Part shown: piece after piece, positions 26,503-35,170 of the stretch
Layout of the letters: each line of letters starts with the position of its first letter
Numbering within the stretch: the stretch's first letter is position 1
Origin: an uncultured Pelagibacteraceae bacterium
Lineage (GTDB): Bacteria > Pseudomonadota > Alphaproteobacteria > Pelagibacterales > Pelagibacteraceae
Direction: 5' to 3'
Length of the DNA stretch: 58,195 bases
Assembly (NCBI GenBank): GCA_902599955.1
Contig: CACKHK010000005.1
Coordinates: forward strand, 1 to 58,195
Program-made: the position numbers and the translations under genes
The notes under the pieces: generated by a model
Seen by the model: the letters and a program-made list of their open reading frames with translations, nothing else
What the model was told of the DNA's origin: nothing
Databases searched by the model: none

Positions 26503-28199
26503 TTTTTAATTCGATGTGTAAAGCTATCTCTTCTAAAACTGTATAATGCTTTTGGATCTACATCAACATCTATAACAACTGGTTTGTTTGCTTTAAGTGC
26601 ACTTTTAACTGCTTGATTTATCTCTGATAATTTTTTTACTTTAATTCCTTTTGCACCGTAAAGTTTAGCAACCTCATCAAAAGGAGGACTTTGAATATCT
26701 GCGCCCAAATATCTTTCACCATAGAAATCTTTTTGGTAAGCCTTTTCGGCACCCCAACTTTTATTATTCATAACTATTGTAATTGTATTTATTCCATGTT
26801 CTACGGCAGTGCTTAATTCTGAAATAGTCATGCCAAATCCACCATCGCCCATTAAACTAACTACAGTTTTATTAGGTTTCGCAACCTTAATGCCTAAACC
26901 ACAAGCAAATGAAAAACCTACTAATCCAAAATCTAAAGGAGTAAAAAGAGAAGGAGGATTGTAATACTCTAAAGCATCAGTAGCTTGAAGGCAAAGTGTG
27001 CCAGCATCAAGTGTAATAGCTGAATTTTTAGGAAGAACTTTTCTTAACTCTTTAAATAGTCCATTTGGTTGTATTGGATAATTTTTAGATTTTATATTAT
27101 CCCTATTAATTAAAAACTTTGATCTTTCTAATAAAAAATTATTTGTCCATTCTTTATAATTTAAAATTTTTTTTTGTTTTTTTAAATCATTCAACATTTG
27201 ATTTGCCACATTTGCAGCATCGCCATGAATACCAATACTAATAGGAAAATATCTTCCTAACATTTTTTTCTCAAGTTCAACTTGAATAATTTTTGCTTTC
27301 TTGTTTATATTATCGTAAGAATAGAAAGTAGAATTAAAACCAAGTCTAGTTCCTAATGCAATAATAAGTTCTGCTTCTTTAACCAGTCTTGAAGCAACTA
27401 AATTTCCTCTTGGCCCCATTTGTCCAGCATTTAGTTTATTACTAAATGGTATCGCATCTCCGTGTCCAGCAGCTGTTACTATTGGAACGTTTAAAAATTC
27501 AGCAAGATCAGTTATAGATTTAAATTTTGAATTATATTTTATACCTCCGCCAGCAACAATTACAGTTTTCTTGGAATTAAGAATAAGTTTTGTTGTTTTC
27601 TGAATTAAATCTTTTTTGCTTTTTAAATTACTTTCGCTTTTAAAAGACTTTTTATTTTCATTGATTTTAAATTTTGATGTATCTGAAAGTACGTTTCTTG
27701 GTAAGTTTATACAAACTGGACCTCTCCTTGGTGACATTGCAAGATTGAATGCATCACTGAAAGCTTTTGGAATATGACTTGCCTTTTTTACAGTCCAAGT
27801 CTTTTTGGTTATTGGATTAAATAGTGACTGTTGATCAAGCCCTTGAAATGCATCTTCCATTTTATCTTTGGTAGAATATAAACCGGCAATAGATACAACA
27901 GGCGAAAATGCTGCTTTTGCTTGAGCAATTCCTGTAACTAGATTAGTAGCTCCTGGACCGTTTTGTCCTGCAATAATTACCCCTGGTTGATTGGAAGCTC
28001 TTGCATAGCCATCGGCCATGTGTGTTCCTGTTCTTTCATCTCTTACACCTATAAATTTAATTTTTTTTTCATGATACAACGCATCAAACATTTCCATTGT
28101 AGCAGAACCAATTAAACCAAAGACGTGCTTAACTTTTTCCTTTTTTAGGGATTTCACTGCCGCTTGACCGCCGGTCAAGGTATTCTTGGACTTAATCAC
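26499..28199 (-). CDS. ThDP-dependent enzyme, Xsc/acetolactate-synthase-like
   Basis: 566 residues with the three-domain fold of the acetolactate synthase superfamily. The catalytic Glu lies in RDERTGTHMADGYARA, NGPGATN follows, and the ThDP motif GDGGFGM...NN is near residue 450. Two stretches, HVFGLIGSATMEMFDAL and NNKSWGAEKAYQKDFYGER, resemble sulfoacetaldehyde acetyltransferase (Xsc) more than biosynthetic IlvB. Xsc makes acetyl phosphate and sulfite from sulfoacetaldehyde, but no phosphotransacetylase or sulfite exporter is visible nearby. The substrate may therefore differ. Biosynthetic acetolactate synthase is unlikely: no small subunit and a catabolic neighbourhood. It overlaps both neighbours by 4 bp (ATGA). 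Confidence 0.82.
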   Translation of the reverse strand: MIKSKNTLTGGQAAVKSLKKEKVKHVFGLIGSATMEMFDALYHEKKIKFIGVRDERTGTHMADGYARASNQPGVIIAGQNGPGATNLVTGIAQAKAAFSPVVSIAGLYSTKDKMEDAFQGLDQQSLFNPITKKTWTVKKASHIPKAFSDAFNLAMSPRRGPVCINLPRNVLSDTSKFKINENKKSFKSESNLKSKKDLIQKTTKLILNSKKTVIVAGGGIKYNSKFKSITDLAEFLNVPIVTAAGHGDAIPFSNKLNAGQMGPRGNLVASRLVKEAELIIALGTRLGFNSTFYSYDNINKKAKIIQVELEKKMLGRYFPISIGIHGDAANVANQMLNDLKKQKKILNYKEWTNNFLLERSKFLINRDNIKSKNYPIQPNGLFKELRKVLPKNSAITLDAGTLCLQATDALEYYNPPSLFTPLDFGLVGFSFACGLGIKVAKPNKTVVSLMGDGGFGMTISELSTAVEHGINTITIVMNNKSWGAEKAYQKDFYGERYLGADIQSPPFDEVAKLYGAKGIKVKKLSEINQAVKSALKANKPVVIDVDVDPKALYSFRRDSFTHRIKK

Positions 28200-29365
28200 G
28201 ATACTTTTTTAACTTCAGTATCTAGATCATCTTTAAAGTTAGGCATTACTTTTTCAGTGAATAATTTAATACTTTTCATACAATCTTCATGTTTAACACC
28301 CGGAAAGTTAGACCATACTTGAAGATTTTGAAGATTTAGCTCTGATTGAAGTTCTTTTATCTTATCTGTTACGTATTCAGGAGTACCAAATAACATATTT
28401 CTCTTGTGTAAAAACTCATAGTTAAGAAGATCTAATTTCCCTTCTGTTTGTGGAAGTTCTTCACCCGGATCCATATGATTTCCTAGACCTCTCCAATGAC
28501 AAACCCATCTCATATAATTTACCATGTGTTCACCAGCTTTCTCTTTGGCTTCTTCCATTGTATCTGCAACAAACATATCTCTAACAAGAGTTACCCCTTC
28601 TCCCAAAGGAACATTTTTTTTTGTAACTTCTGATCTTTTATTTTTGTATGCTTCAAATCTAATTTTGAGTGCTTTTACAGTAGGTATCCACATAATTACG
28701 TTAATATTATTTTCTGCTGCCCACTCAATAGATCTTATGCCATCAACAACTTGATGTATTGGAGGATGTGGATTTTGATATGGCTTAGGAAGAACACTAA
28801 TTTTTTTCATAGTGCTATCTTCCATATTCATAAACTCTTCACTAGGTGGACTCATATCATGTTGCCACACATAGTTAGGTGAAGGATAAGTATAAAATTC
28901 TCCTTCGTGATTAAAAAATTTTTCTGACCAAGCTTTTTTTAAAATTTCTAATGTCTCTGCAAACAATCTAAAGTTTTTTGCCTGATCTTTTAAATCTGCT
29001 TCTTTATTTAGATTTATTGCTTCTCGACCATAAACTCCTCTTGCAACACCAACTTCTACTCTTCCTTTAGAAAGTTGATCAAGTGTTGCAATATCTTCTG
29101 CCAATCTTATTGGGTTATGAAAAGTAATTACGTTTGCAGCTTGTCCTATTCTTATATTTTTTGTTCTTGCTGCAGCATCTGCTCCTAACATTAAAGGGTT
29201 TGTGCAAGATTCCATTCCCTCATGATTAAAATGATGTTCTGTAAACCATATTGAATTCCAATTATTTTGATCACAAAATTCTGTGATTTCTTTAGTCTCA
29301 TCTAATAGCTGGTGATATGGTTTGTGAGTCCAATTTGTGGTATTACAAAAATAACCAAACTTCAT
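28196..29365 (-). CDS. LLM class (luciferase-like) flavin-dependent monooxygenase
   Basis: 389 residues with the bacterial luciferase TIM-barrel fold. Seen are the EHHFNHEG motif, TKNIRIGQAANVITFHNPIRLAE, and the flavin-phosphate region GRVEVGVARGVYGREA. Such enzymes use reduced flavin and oxygen to oxidise aldehydes or to break C-S or C-N bonds. No flavin reductase gene is seen nearby, so reduced flavin must come from elsewhere. It is the first gene of the six-gene catabolic operon and has one of the strongest ribosome binding sites in the window (AAAGGAGG), suggesting high expression. A short insertion around residues 165-190 distinguishes it from the other LLM enzyme at 37800. Confidence 0.88.
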   Translation of the reverse strand: MKFGYFCNTTNWTHKPYHQLLDETKEITEFCDQNNWNSIWFTEHHFNHEGMESCTNPLMLGADAAARTKNIRIGQAANVITFHNPIRLAEDIATLDQLSKGRVEVGVARGVYGREAINLNKEADLKDQAKNFRLFAETLEILKKAWSEKFFNHEGEFYTYPSPNYVWQHDMSPPSEEFMNMEDSTMKKISVLPKPYQNPHPPIHQVVDGIRSIEWAAENNINVIMWIPTVKALKIRFEAYKNKRSEVTKKNVPLGEGVTLVRDMFVADTMEEAKEKAGEHMVNYMRWVCHWRGLGNHMDPGEELPQTEGKLDLLNYEFLHKRNMLFGTPEYVTDKIKELQSELNLQNLQVWSNFPGVKHEDCMKSIKLFTEKVMPNFKDDLDTEVKKVS

Positions 29366-29380
29366 TAAAGCCTCCTTTAA
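29365..29380 (-). promoter_or_regulatory. Strong Shine-Dalgarno inside a small inverted repeat upstream of the LLM gene
   Basis: On the minus strand AAAGGAGG is perfect to the anti-SD. The core GAGG is flanked by TTAAAG... arms (29365-29370 and 29375-29380) that could pair with GAGG as loop; the arm includes the A of the start codon. The stem is AT-rich and weak, so any control by folding would be modest. Confidence 0.4.
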
Positions 29381-29466
29381 AAATTAATTTAAAGACGACC
29401 GATCCCACTTTCGTATAAGATTTTACGACGAGTTATGTATCGCTTTATATGACAATATTATTATTC

Positions 29467-30438
29467 TTATCTTTGATATTCAACGAATTTTTTTAAAGAC
29501 TTATTTAGAAATTTATCATATCTGATGCCACCGTTACTAAATCTTCGCTTATTTAAAAAGGAAAGATTCATTTTAAAGTCATAAGAAGGTTCAAAAAAGA
29601 AAGGAACAGAGAGCCTTTTTTGCTTATTCCACAATACCCTATGATTTGTTGCTTTAAACTTGCCTTTGCTTAAATATTCTAGCGCTCTACCTGTATTCAC
29701 TACCAAGGCATTTTTATTGAAAGGAACATCATGCCATTTTTTTGTTTTCCGGTTTTGAACTTGAAGACCACCTTTTTTATTTTGATATAAAACTGTGAAA
29801 ATACCACTATCAACATGTGTTTCACATCCAAGTGCGACCCCATCTTGTTTTGATATTTCAACTGGTTTAGATTGATTTGGGTAATAATTAAATCTTAAAG
29901 TACTTAGTGTTTTTAATCTTGAAAAAACTTTTTTAGATAAATTGGGGTCCTTTTTGTAAATCTTTATAATACTTTTGAACAGAGTTTCGCTTAAATTAAA
30001 TAAATTTTCAAAATAATCTGCAAGTTTTTCAATAGATTGCTTATTAAATGACCTCTCTATACTTAAATGCTCGATGTATTGATTTCTAGTTTTTTTTGAA
30101 AAATCTCTTGTTACTTTTAAGTCACCTAAGTCCAATCCTTCTTTTCCATTAACATCATTTGGAAAATATCCTCGATAAATATTTTTACTCCTTTTATTCC
30201 ATTTCTTTGGAGCCAATTTAAATTTATTGTTCTTATTTGATTTAAAAAAATTTTCTCCAATTTTACATACTTTATTTATTTTTCTTAATTTTATCCCATG
30301 ACCAATTATTTGAAAAAAACCAACCTCAACACAAGCTTTTTCAATTTCCCTAGTAATTTTTAATGTTGCTTTTGAATTGAAGTTATTTTTTAGAATAGGA
30401 TTAATATTTATTGTTGGAATATAATTTTTTCTTATCAT
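29467..30438 (-). CDS. Isopenicillin-N-synthase-like Fe(II)/2OG oxygenase
   Basis: 323 residues of the IPNS/2OG-FeII-Oxy family. The N-terminal DIOX_N domain (EVGFFQIIGHGI) precedes the catalytic barrel, with iron ligands His208-Val-Asp210 (CETHVDSG) and His266 (KATNHRVLW). The cosubstrate-binding Arg/Ser pair follows in KRLSVPFF. It is the last gene of the minus-strand run that begins at 35896 and overlaps the preceding DMT gene by 4 bp. Substrates in this family include amino acids and small organic acids; none can be assigned here. Confidence 0.87.
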   Translation of the reverse strand: MIRKNYIPTININPILKNNFNSKATLKITREIEKACVEVGFFQIIGHGIKLRKINKVCKIGENFFKSNKNNKFKLAPKKWNKRSKNIYRGYFPNDVNGKEGLDLGDLKVTRDFSKKTRNQYIEHLSIERSFNKQSIEKLADYFENLFNLSETLFKSIIKIYKKDPNLSKKVFSRLKTLSTLRFNYYPNQSKPVEISKQDGVALGCETHVDSGIFTVLYQNKKGGLQVQNRKTKKWHDVPFNKNALVVNTGRALEYLSKGKFKATNHRVLWNKQKRLSVPFFFEPSYDFKMNLSFLNKRRFSNGGIRYDKFLNKSLKKFVEYQR

Positions 30439-31385
30439 CTATTCGCTGGTGTATCTGTAGCAATCATTTGTCCTCGGACTTTTTCTCTAAAATAAATATA
30501 TACGCCAGCACCAATAATTATTGATGCACCTAGAAAAGTTCTTGGCACTGGTATTGTTTCAAATAATATATAACCAGCTACCATTGCAAACACTATGTAT
30601 GAATACTCAAATAATGAAACCACAGAAGGTGAGGCAATACTATAGGCAGTAAATACACAAAAAAATGAAATCGAAGCAACTATTCCCATAATTAAAACAT
30701 AGGGCCATGCCTCTCCTGGGTTAGTAAACCATTCTCTAACAATAAATTGTAAAGTTGGATCTGTAAAAGTGTTAAATTTTCCATCTCCGCTAACAAAAAA
30801 TATTACCAAACTTGCAAATAATGCAAAAATATAAAGCCAAGTCATTTGAGTATAAATACTATCTTTATCGGATGTATATTTTGTTATTGTCATCGAGATT
30901 GAATAACAAAGCGCACATGCTACAGGTGCTAATTTAAAGAAATTAAAATCATCTAAAGATGGATTTAAAACAATTAATACTCCAATAAATCCAACTACAA
31001 TTGCACTCCATCTTCTAATTCCAATTTTTTCTTTTAAGAAAAATTTAGCAAACATAGACATAAAGAACGGGCAGGAGAAAAATAGTGCACTTGTCATCGC
31101 AAGCGTCATAAAAGTCAGTGAAATATAAAAAAAACTAAAACCAAAGAAAAAGCATACAACTCTTATTAATGTTAATAATGGGTAATGGGTTTTTAAAGAT
31201 ATTGTTTTTTTAGTGATTAAAACAAATGATAGCAAAAATACTGATTGTATAAGGGTTCTTCCAAAATAAAGCTCGAATAAAGCAATATCCTCAAAAATAA
31301 ATTTAATTAAAGAGTCTTGTATTGAAAAAAAAGCCATACCAGTCATTATAAAAAAAATACCTCTGGTATTTTGGTTTGTGTCCAT
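30435..31385 (-). CDS. EamA/DMT-superfamily carrier (RhaT-like)
   Basis: A 316-residue membrane protein with ten hydrophobic segments in two repeats. The first helix region (GMAFFSIQDSLIKFI) resembles S-adenosylmethionine/metabolite transporters of the DMT superfamily, but substrate cannot be told. It lies 35 bases downstream of the GMC oxidoreductase gene and is coupled (ATGA) to the IPNS-like oxygenase. A role in moving a substrate or product of those enzymes is likely but unproven. Confidence 0.83.
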   Translation of the reverse strand: MDTNQNTRGIFFIMTGMAFFSIQDSLIKFIFEDIALFELYFGRTLIQSVFLLSFVLITKKTISLKTHYPLLTLIRVVCFFFGFSFFYISLTFMTLAMTSALFFSCPFFMSMFAKFFLKEKIGIRRWSAIVVGFIGVLIVLNPSLDDFNFFKLAPVACALCYSISMTITKYTSDKDSIYTQMTWLYIFALFASLVIFFVSGDGKFNTFTDPTLQFIVREWFTNPGEAWPYVLIMGIVASISFFCVFTAYSIASPSVVSLFEYSYIVFAMVAGYILFETIPVPRTFLGASIIIGAGVYIYFREKVRGQMIATDTPANR

Positions 31386-31420
31386 GAGACACCTATATCA
31401 AATCAGTGGTGATAATAATA

Positions 31421-33007
31421 TTAATTATTTAAAATTGCCTCTGAACCTTTTTCAGCAATCATAAGTGTAGGAGCATTTAGGTTTGCACTTGGTATTTCAG
31501 GTATCACTGATGCATCAATCACTCTTAAATTTCCAATTCCATTTACCCTCAAATCCTGGTCTACTACTGCCATATCATCAACTCCCATTTTGCATGTTCC
31601 ACAAGGATGATATGCAGTGTCTGCTTTCGATCTAATATATTCATTTAATTCATCATCTGACTGTGCATCAAAACCTGGCCCAACTTCATCACCAGCGTGC
31701 TCTGCTAAAGCTGGCTGTGCTAGAATTTTTCTTGCAATATGAATACACTCTCTTGTTTGTTTAAGATCTTCATCTTCTTTTAAATAATTAAATAAAATTT
31801 TAGGATAATCGTATGGGTCTGAAGAATTAAGTGTTATTTCACCTCTACTTTTTGGATGATTTGGACTTGCATGTAATTGATAACCATGTGTATCAGGTTC
31901 TTCTAGGCCATGATTTATCACAAATGATGGAAAAAAATGAAATTGAATATTAGCAACTTTTCTATCAGGCGATGATTTTGCAAAACCACCAGCCTCTAAA
32001 AATGATTTTGAGCAGGGTCCAGATTTAAACATAAACCATTGCATACCTGCTAAAATTTTAGGAATTAATTTTGTGTATGTGTAAAGTGTATTAGGAGTTT
32101 TACATTTTTGCTGTATGTAAGTTTCAAGATGATCTTGTAAATTCTTTCCAACACCCTTTGAGTGATGAACAACTTCAATACCATTATCTCTAAGATGGGT
32201 TTCGTCGCCTATACCAGATAACATTAATAATTGTGGAGAATTTATAGATCCTCCACTCAAAATTACTTCCTTATTTGCATAAATCTTTTCAACTTTGTTA
32301 TTTATTTTTACTTGAAGACCAACTGCTTTTTTTCCCTCAAATATTATCTTTTCAACAAATGAGTTTTTTAAAATATTTAAATTTTTTCTATTTTTAACAG
32401 GGTTTAAATAATACTTGGCAACTCCAGCTCTCTCGCCTTGATGCATTGTAGTATCAAACATGCCAAAACCCTCTTGTTCCTCACCATTCATATCTATATT
32501 TGTTTTGTGACCTGCTTCAGCTGCAGCATCAATAAATGCTTTAAATAATGGATTTGAATTTTTAGATAAATTTACTGGAAGGGGTCCCAATGAACCTCTA
32601 TATTGATTTTCACCTTCAGACCAAGTTTCAATCTTCTTAAAGTAAGGAAGAACTTTATCATAAGACCAATTATCCAAACCAAAATTTTCCCATCTAGTAT
32701 AGTCATCTCTATTTCCTCTTACAAAGACCATTCCATTATGAGATGAGCATCCTCCAATCATCTTTCCTCTAGGGCAAAAAACACGTCTATTGTTCAAATA
32801 TGGCTCAGGTTCTGAATAATATTTCCAATTATATTTGGGGTCATGCATTGTATATAGAAGAGCTAATGGCATTTTAACCTTCCAAATATCACTAGATCCA
32901 CCTGCCTCAAATATAGCTACAGAATTATTGGCATTCTCAGATAATCTGTTAGCTACTACACATCCAGCTGAACCAGCACCAACTATGAGATAATCAAAAG
33001 CTTGCAT
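31421..33007 (-). CDS. GMC family FAD-dependent oxidoreductase (choline dehydrogenase-like)
   Basis: 528 residues. The FAD-binding motif is DYLIVGAGSAGCVVANRLSE at the N terminus, the second GMC signature is GSINSPQLLMLSGIG near residue 255, and the catalytic His lies in YHPCGTCKMG with a C-terminal NAPTLMIAEKG. The family includes choline dehydrogenase (BetA) and other alcohol dehydrogenases of similar length. In this setting a choline-like or hydroxylated quaternary-amine alcohol is plausible. No betB is adjacent, but aldehyde dehydrogenases are encoded at 23665 and 57023. Its start directly abuts the TauD-like gene. Confidence 0.88.
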   Translation of the reverse strand: MQAFDYLIVGAGSAGCVVANRLSENANNSVAIFEAGGSSDIWKVKMPLALLYTMHDPKYNWKYYSEPEPYLNNRRVFCPRGKMIGGCSSHNGMVFVRGNRDDYTRWENFGLDNWSYDKVLPYFKKIETWSEGENQYRGSLGPLPVNLSKNSNPLFKAFIDAAAEAGHKTNIDMNGEEQEGFGMFDTTMHQGERAGVAKYYLNPVKNRKNLNILKNSFVEKIIFEGKKAVGLQVKINNKVEKIYANKEVILSGGSINSPQLLMLSGIGDETHLRDNGIEVVHHSKGVGKNLQDHLETYIQQKCKTPNTLYTYTKLIPKILAGMQWFMFKSGPCSKSFLEAGGFAKSSPDRKVANIQFHFFPSFVINHGLEEPDTHGYQLHASPNHPKSRGEITLNSSDPYDYPKILFNYLKEDEDLKQTRECIHIARKILAQPALAEHAGDEVGPGFDAQSDDELNEYIRSKADTAYHPCGTCKMGVDDMAVVDQDLRVNGIGNLRVIDASVIPEIPSANLNAPTLMIAEKGSEAILNN

Positions 33008-33835
33008 TTAATTTGGATGATCACCCTCGACTGCAATCCTGTCCATAACTCTTTCATGGCCCAATCCTCTGCCAGGAAAAAAATCAGTCAGACCTTGGTG
33101 AAGGGTGCTTCTATTGTCCCAAATTGCTACAGCATTTTCAGTCCATTTAAATCTACATGTAAAATCAAGTCTTTCTTGATGTAAAAATATTTCATTTAAA
33201 ATATCTGAACTTTCATTTTCACCTAAATCTAAAATTCTTTTAGTGTACATTGAATTTACATACAAAATTTTTTTTCCTGTTTCAGGATGAGTTCTAACTA
33301 CTGGATGGGAATTTGAATATTCATCTAGATTACCATTCCCTTCCATTTCCTTATATGCATCAACAAACGCTGCTGCCCCTAGAGAGCTATGAATGGCTCT
33401 CTTATCATTAACCTTATCTTTAATTTTGTCGCTTAATGTGTCGTAAGCGATTTCCATATTAGAAAACATTGTATCTCCACCAACTGGTGGAACTTTAATT
33501 GATCTTAAGATAATTACTTTTGTTGGTTTAGGGTTATAACTTACATCAGTATGCCAAGTTTCACCCCATTGTCTCTTTTCTTCTGGAGCTTTAATTATTC
33601 TTAATATTTCAGGATAATCTTTTCTTCCCTTAACATAAATGTGTCTTTCTAATGGACCAAAATGTTTTGCTAAGTTTATCTGTTCCTCCGATGTAATATC
33701 TTGATCTCTAAAGAACAGAGCTTTGTGTTCTAATAATAGATTATTTATCTTCTTCCAATTTTCTAAAGAGCTATCTTTTAAATCGATGCCTTTTACTTCT
33801 GCACCTAATGCGCCTGATACTAATTTAATTTCCAT
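33008..33835 (-). CDS. TauD/TfdA family Fe(II)/2OG dioxygenase
   Basis: 275 residues with the TauD fold. Iron ligands are His95-Thr-Asp97 (ETWHTDVSY) and His246 (IWDNRSTLHQG), and the 2OG-binding Arg lies further toward the C terminus. TauD enzymes hydroxylate next to a sulfonate, sulfate ester, ether or amine and so release sulfite or another leaving group. The location between a thioesterase and a GMC oxidoreductase suggests hydroxylation of a carnitine-related or other amine substrate instead of classic taurine use. Substrate remains unproven. Three bases separate it from the thioesterase gene. Confidence 0.88.
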   Translation of the reverse strand: MEIKLVSGALGAEVKGIDLKDSSLENWKKINNLLLEHKALFFRDQDITSEEQINLAKHFGPLERHIYVKGRKDYPEILRIIKAPEEKRQWGETWHTDVSYNPKPTKVIILRSIKVPPVGGDTMFSNMEIAYDTLSDKIKDKVNDKRAIHSSLGAAAFVDAYKEMEGNGNLDEYSNSHPVVRTHPETGKKILYVNSMYTKRILDLGENESSDILNEIFLHQERLDFTCRFKWTENAVAIWDNRSTLHQGLTDFFPGRGLGHERVMDRIAVEGDHPN

Positions 33836-33838
33836 AAT

Positions 33839-34306
33839 CTATTTTTTTAATCTACCAGATAATTCTAAATTTTCAGACTTAAAACTTGATTTATTTTCGT
33901 CAATAAATTCACCCATAATTTTTAGCTTATCTTCCTCAAATTCTGTGACCTTTCTTTTCCCCAAGTCAATATAAAGGGATAAACTTTCCATAGTGGCAGC
34001 AAGAGTTTTAGTTTCTTTTTCATACATCTCACATTTTAAATGTAATCTTTTTTTATCATGGTCAAAATGTGTGCAATATACCTCTACTTCTTGATTTTCT
34101 TTAACTTCATTATTGTAAGTGGTTCTAGTTTCAACAACCATAGTGCTTCTCAGATTTGATTTTGCATTTTCGCCACCCATTTGAAATTTATTAAGCATTG
34201 TCTCCCATGCTTGATCAAAGATTAAGATATAATAAGCCATATTCATATGTTCATTATAATCTGTCCACTCTTTAACTATTTTTCTCGTTGCAAGATGATA
34301 CGACAT
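33839..34306 (-). CDS. cdhB: Hotdog-fold thioesterase, CdhB-like (betainyl-CoA thioesterase)
   Basis: 155 residues of the 4-hydroxybenzoyl-CoA thioesterase-like hotdog family (TDYNEHMNMAYYILIFDQAWE carries the Asp and helix typical of the family). In Pseudomonas, cdhA, cdhB and cdhC encode the carnitine-to-glycine-betaine pathway, and CdhB is the predicted thioesterase that frees glycine betaine from betainyl-CoA. The presence of CdhA- and CdhC-like genes a few kb away on the opposite strand supports the assignment. Family membership is fairly sure; betainyl-CoA as substrate is inference. Confidence 0.75.
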   Translation of the reverse strand: MSYHLATRKIVKEWTDYNEHMNMAYYILIFDQAWETMLNKFQMGGENAKSNLRSTMVVETRTTYNNEVKENQEVEVYCTHFDHDKKRLHLKCEMYEKETKTLAATMESLSLYIDLGKRKVTEFEEDKLKIMGEFIDENKSSFKSENLELSGRLKK

Positions 34307-34308
34307 TT

Positions 34309-35169
34309 TTAACTTTTGTTAATTTTATCAGCTATTAGTATTTTTCTTTTCATTTCTCTAAGGACAGGTTTTTCAATTAGTTTACCATCTATAACTACTA
34401 AACCTGTATTTGAGTTATTAAATTCCTCTAATATTTTTTTTGCCTTAGTAATTTCATCTTTTGGAGGTGTAAATACCTCATTTAAAATTTGAATTTGTTT
34501 GGGATGAATAGAGCCTTTTCCAGTAAATCCAAGATTTCTAACTTGTTCAGCTTCTTTCCTCATTCCATCCATGTTTTCTAAATCTAAATATGGCACATCT
34601 ATAACGTCCACACCGACACTAGCTCCCGCATGAACCAACTTTGATCTTGCATGAACAAGATTTTCCCATTTATTCTCAACTCTTAGCTCTGCTGCCATAT
34701 CAACTCCACCAAAATATAAAGCTACAATTCTCTTGCTAGCATGAGCAATATTATAAATATTTTCTAAAGCTTCATTTGTTTCCATTATAACATGAAGATC
34801 GGTATCTAAATTACAGTCTGTAAGTAGATCGTCTATAAATGTTATTTCATCTGGCGTTTTAACTTTGGGTAACATAATAGCCTTAAGATCTACTTTACTT
34901 GATATAAAAGCTTCTAGATCTAAAAGACCAAATTTAGTTCTTTGATTATTTAACCTTACAACTAGTTCTACATCATTTTTAACTTCGAGCGTTTTAAGAG
35001 CTTCTATAGTATTGTTTCGGGCTTGTTCTTTATCGTTTATTGCTATTCCATCTTCTAATTCAATACAAACCATATCAGCACCTGATGCAATCGCTTTTGG
35101 AAACATTTCAGGGTGAAGCCCCGGTGTAAATATAAAACTTCTTCTTACTTTTAATTTATCTAGGTCCAT
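34309..35169 (-). CDS. HpcH/HpaI aldolase family protein, CitE-like
   Basis: 286 residues of the CitE/malyl-CoA lyase branch. Visible motifs are RRSFIFTPGLHPEMFPKA, the metal-binding Glu/Asp in CIELEDGIA, IMETNEALENI, and the CoA-contacting GKGSIHPKQI near the C terminus. Members cleave or form beta-hydroxyacyl-CoA (malyl-CoA, citramalyl-CoA) or hydrolyse malyl-CoA. It has no CitD/CitF partners here, so citrate lyase activity is excluded by context. It is second in the minus arm of the carnitine region. It could process an acyl-CoA product of the pathway, but substrate is unknown. Confidence 0.83.
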   Translation of the reverse strand: MDLDKLKVRRSFIFTPGLHPEMFPKAIASGADMVCIELEDGIAINDKEQARNNTIEALKTLEVKNDVELVVRLNNQRTKFGLLDLEAFISSKVDLKAIMLPKVKTPDEITFIDDLLTDCNLDTDLHVIMETNEALENIYNIAHASKRIVALYFGGVDMAAELRVENKWENLVHARSKLVHAGASVGVDVIDVPYLDLENMDGMRKEAEQVRNLGFTGKGSIHPKQIQILNEVFTPPKDEITKAKKILEEFNNSNTGLVVIDGKLIEKPVLREMKRKILIADKINKS

Positions 35170-35170
35170 C

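Noticed and set aside
26499..28199. Biosynthetic acetolactate synthase (IlvB)
   Set aside because: No IlvN small subunit or other branched-chain biosynthesis gene is near, and key stretches look closer to Xsc-type enzymes.
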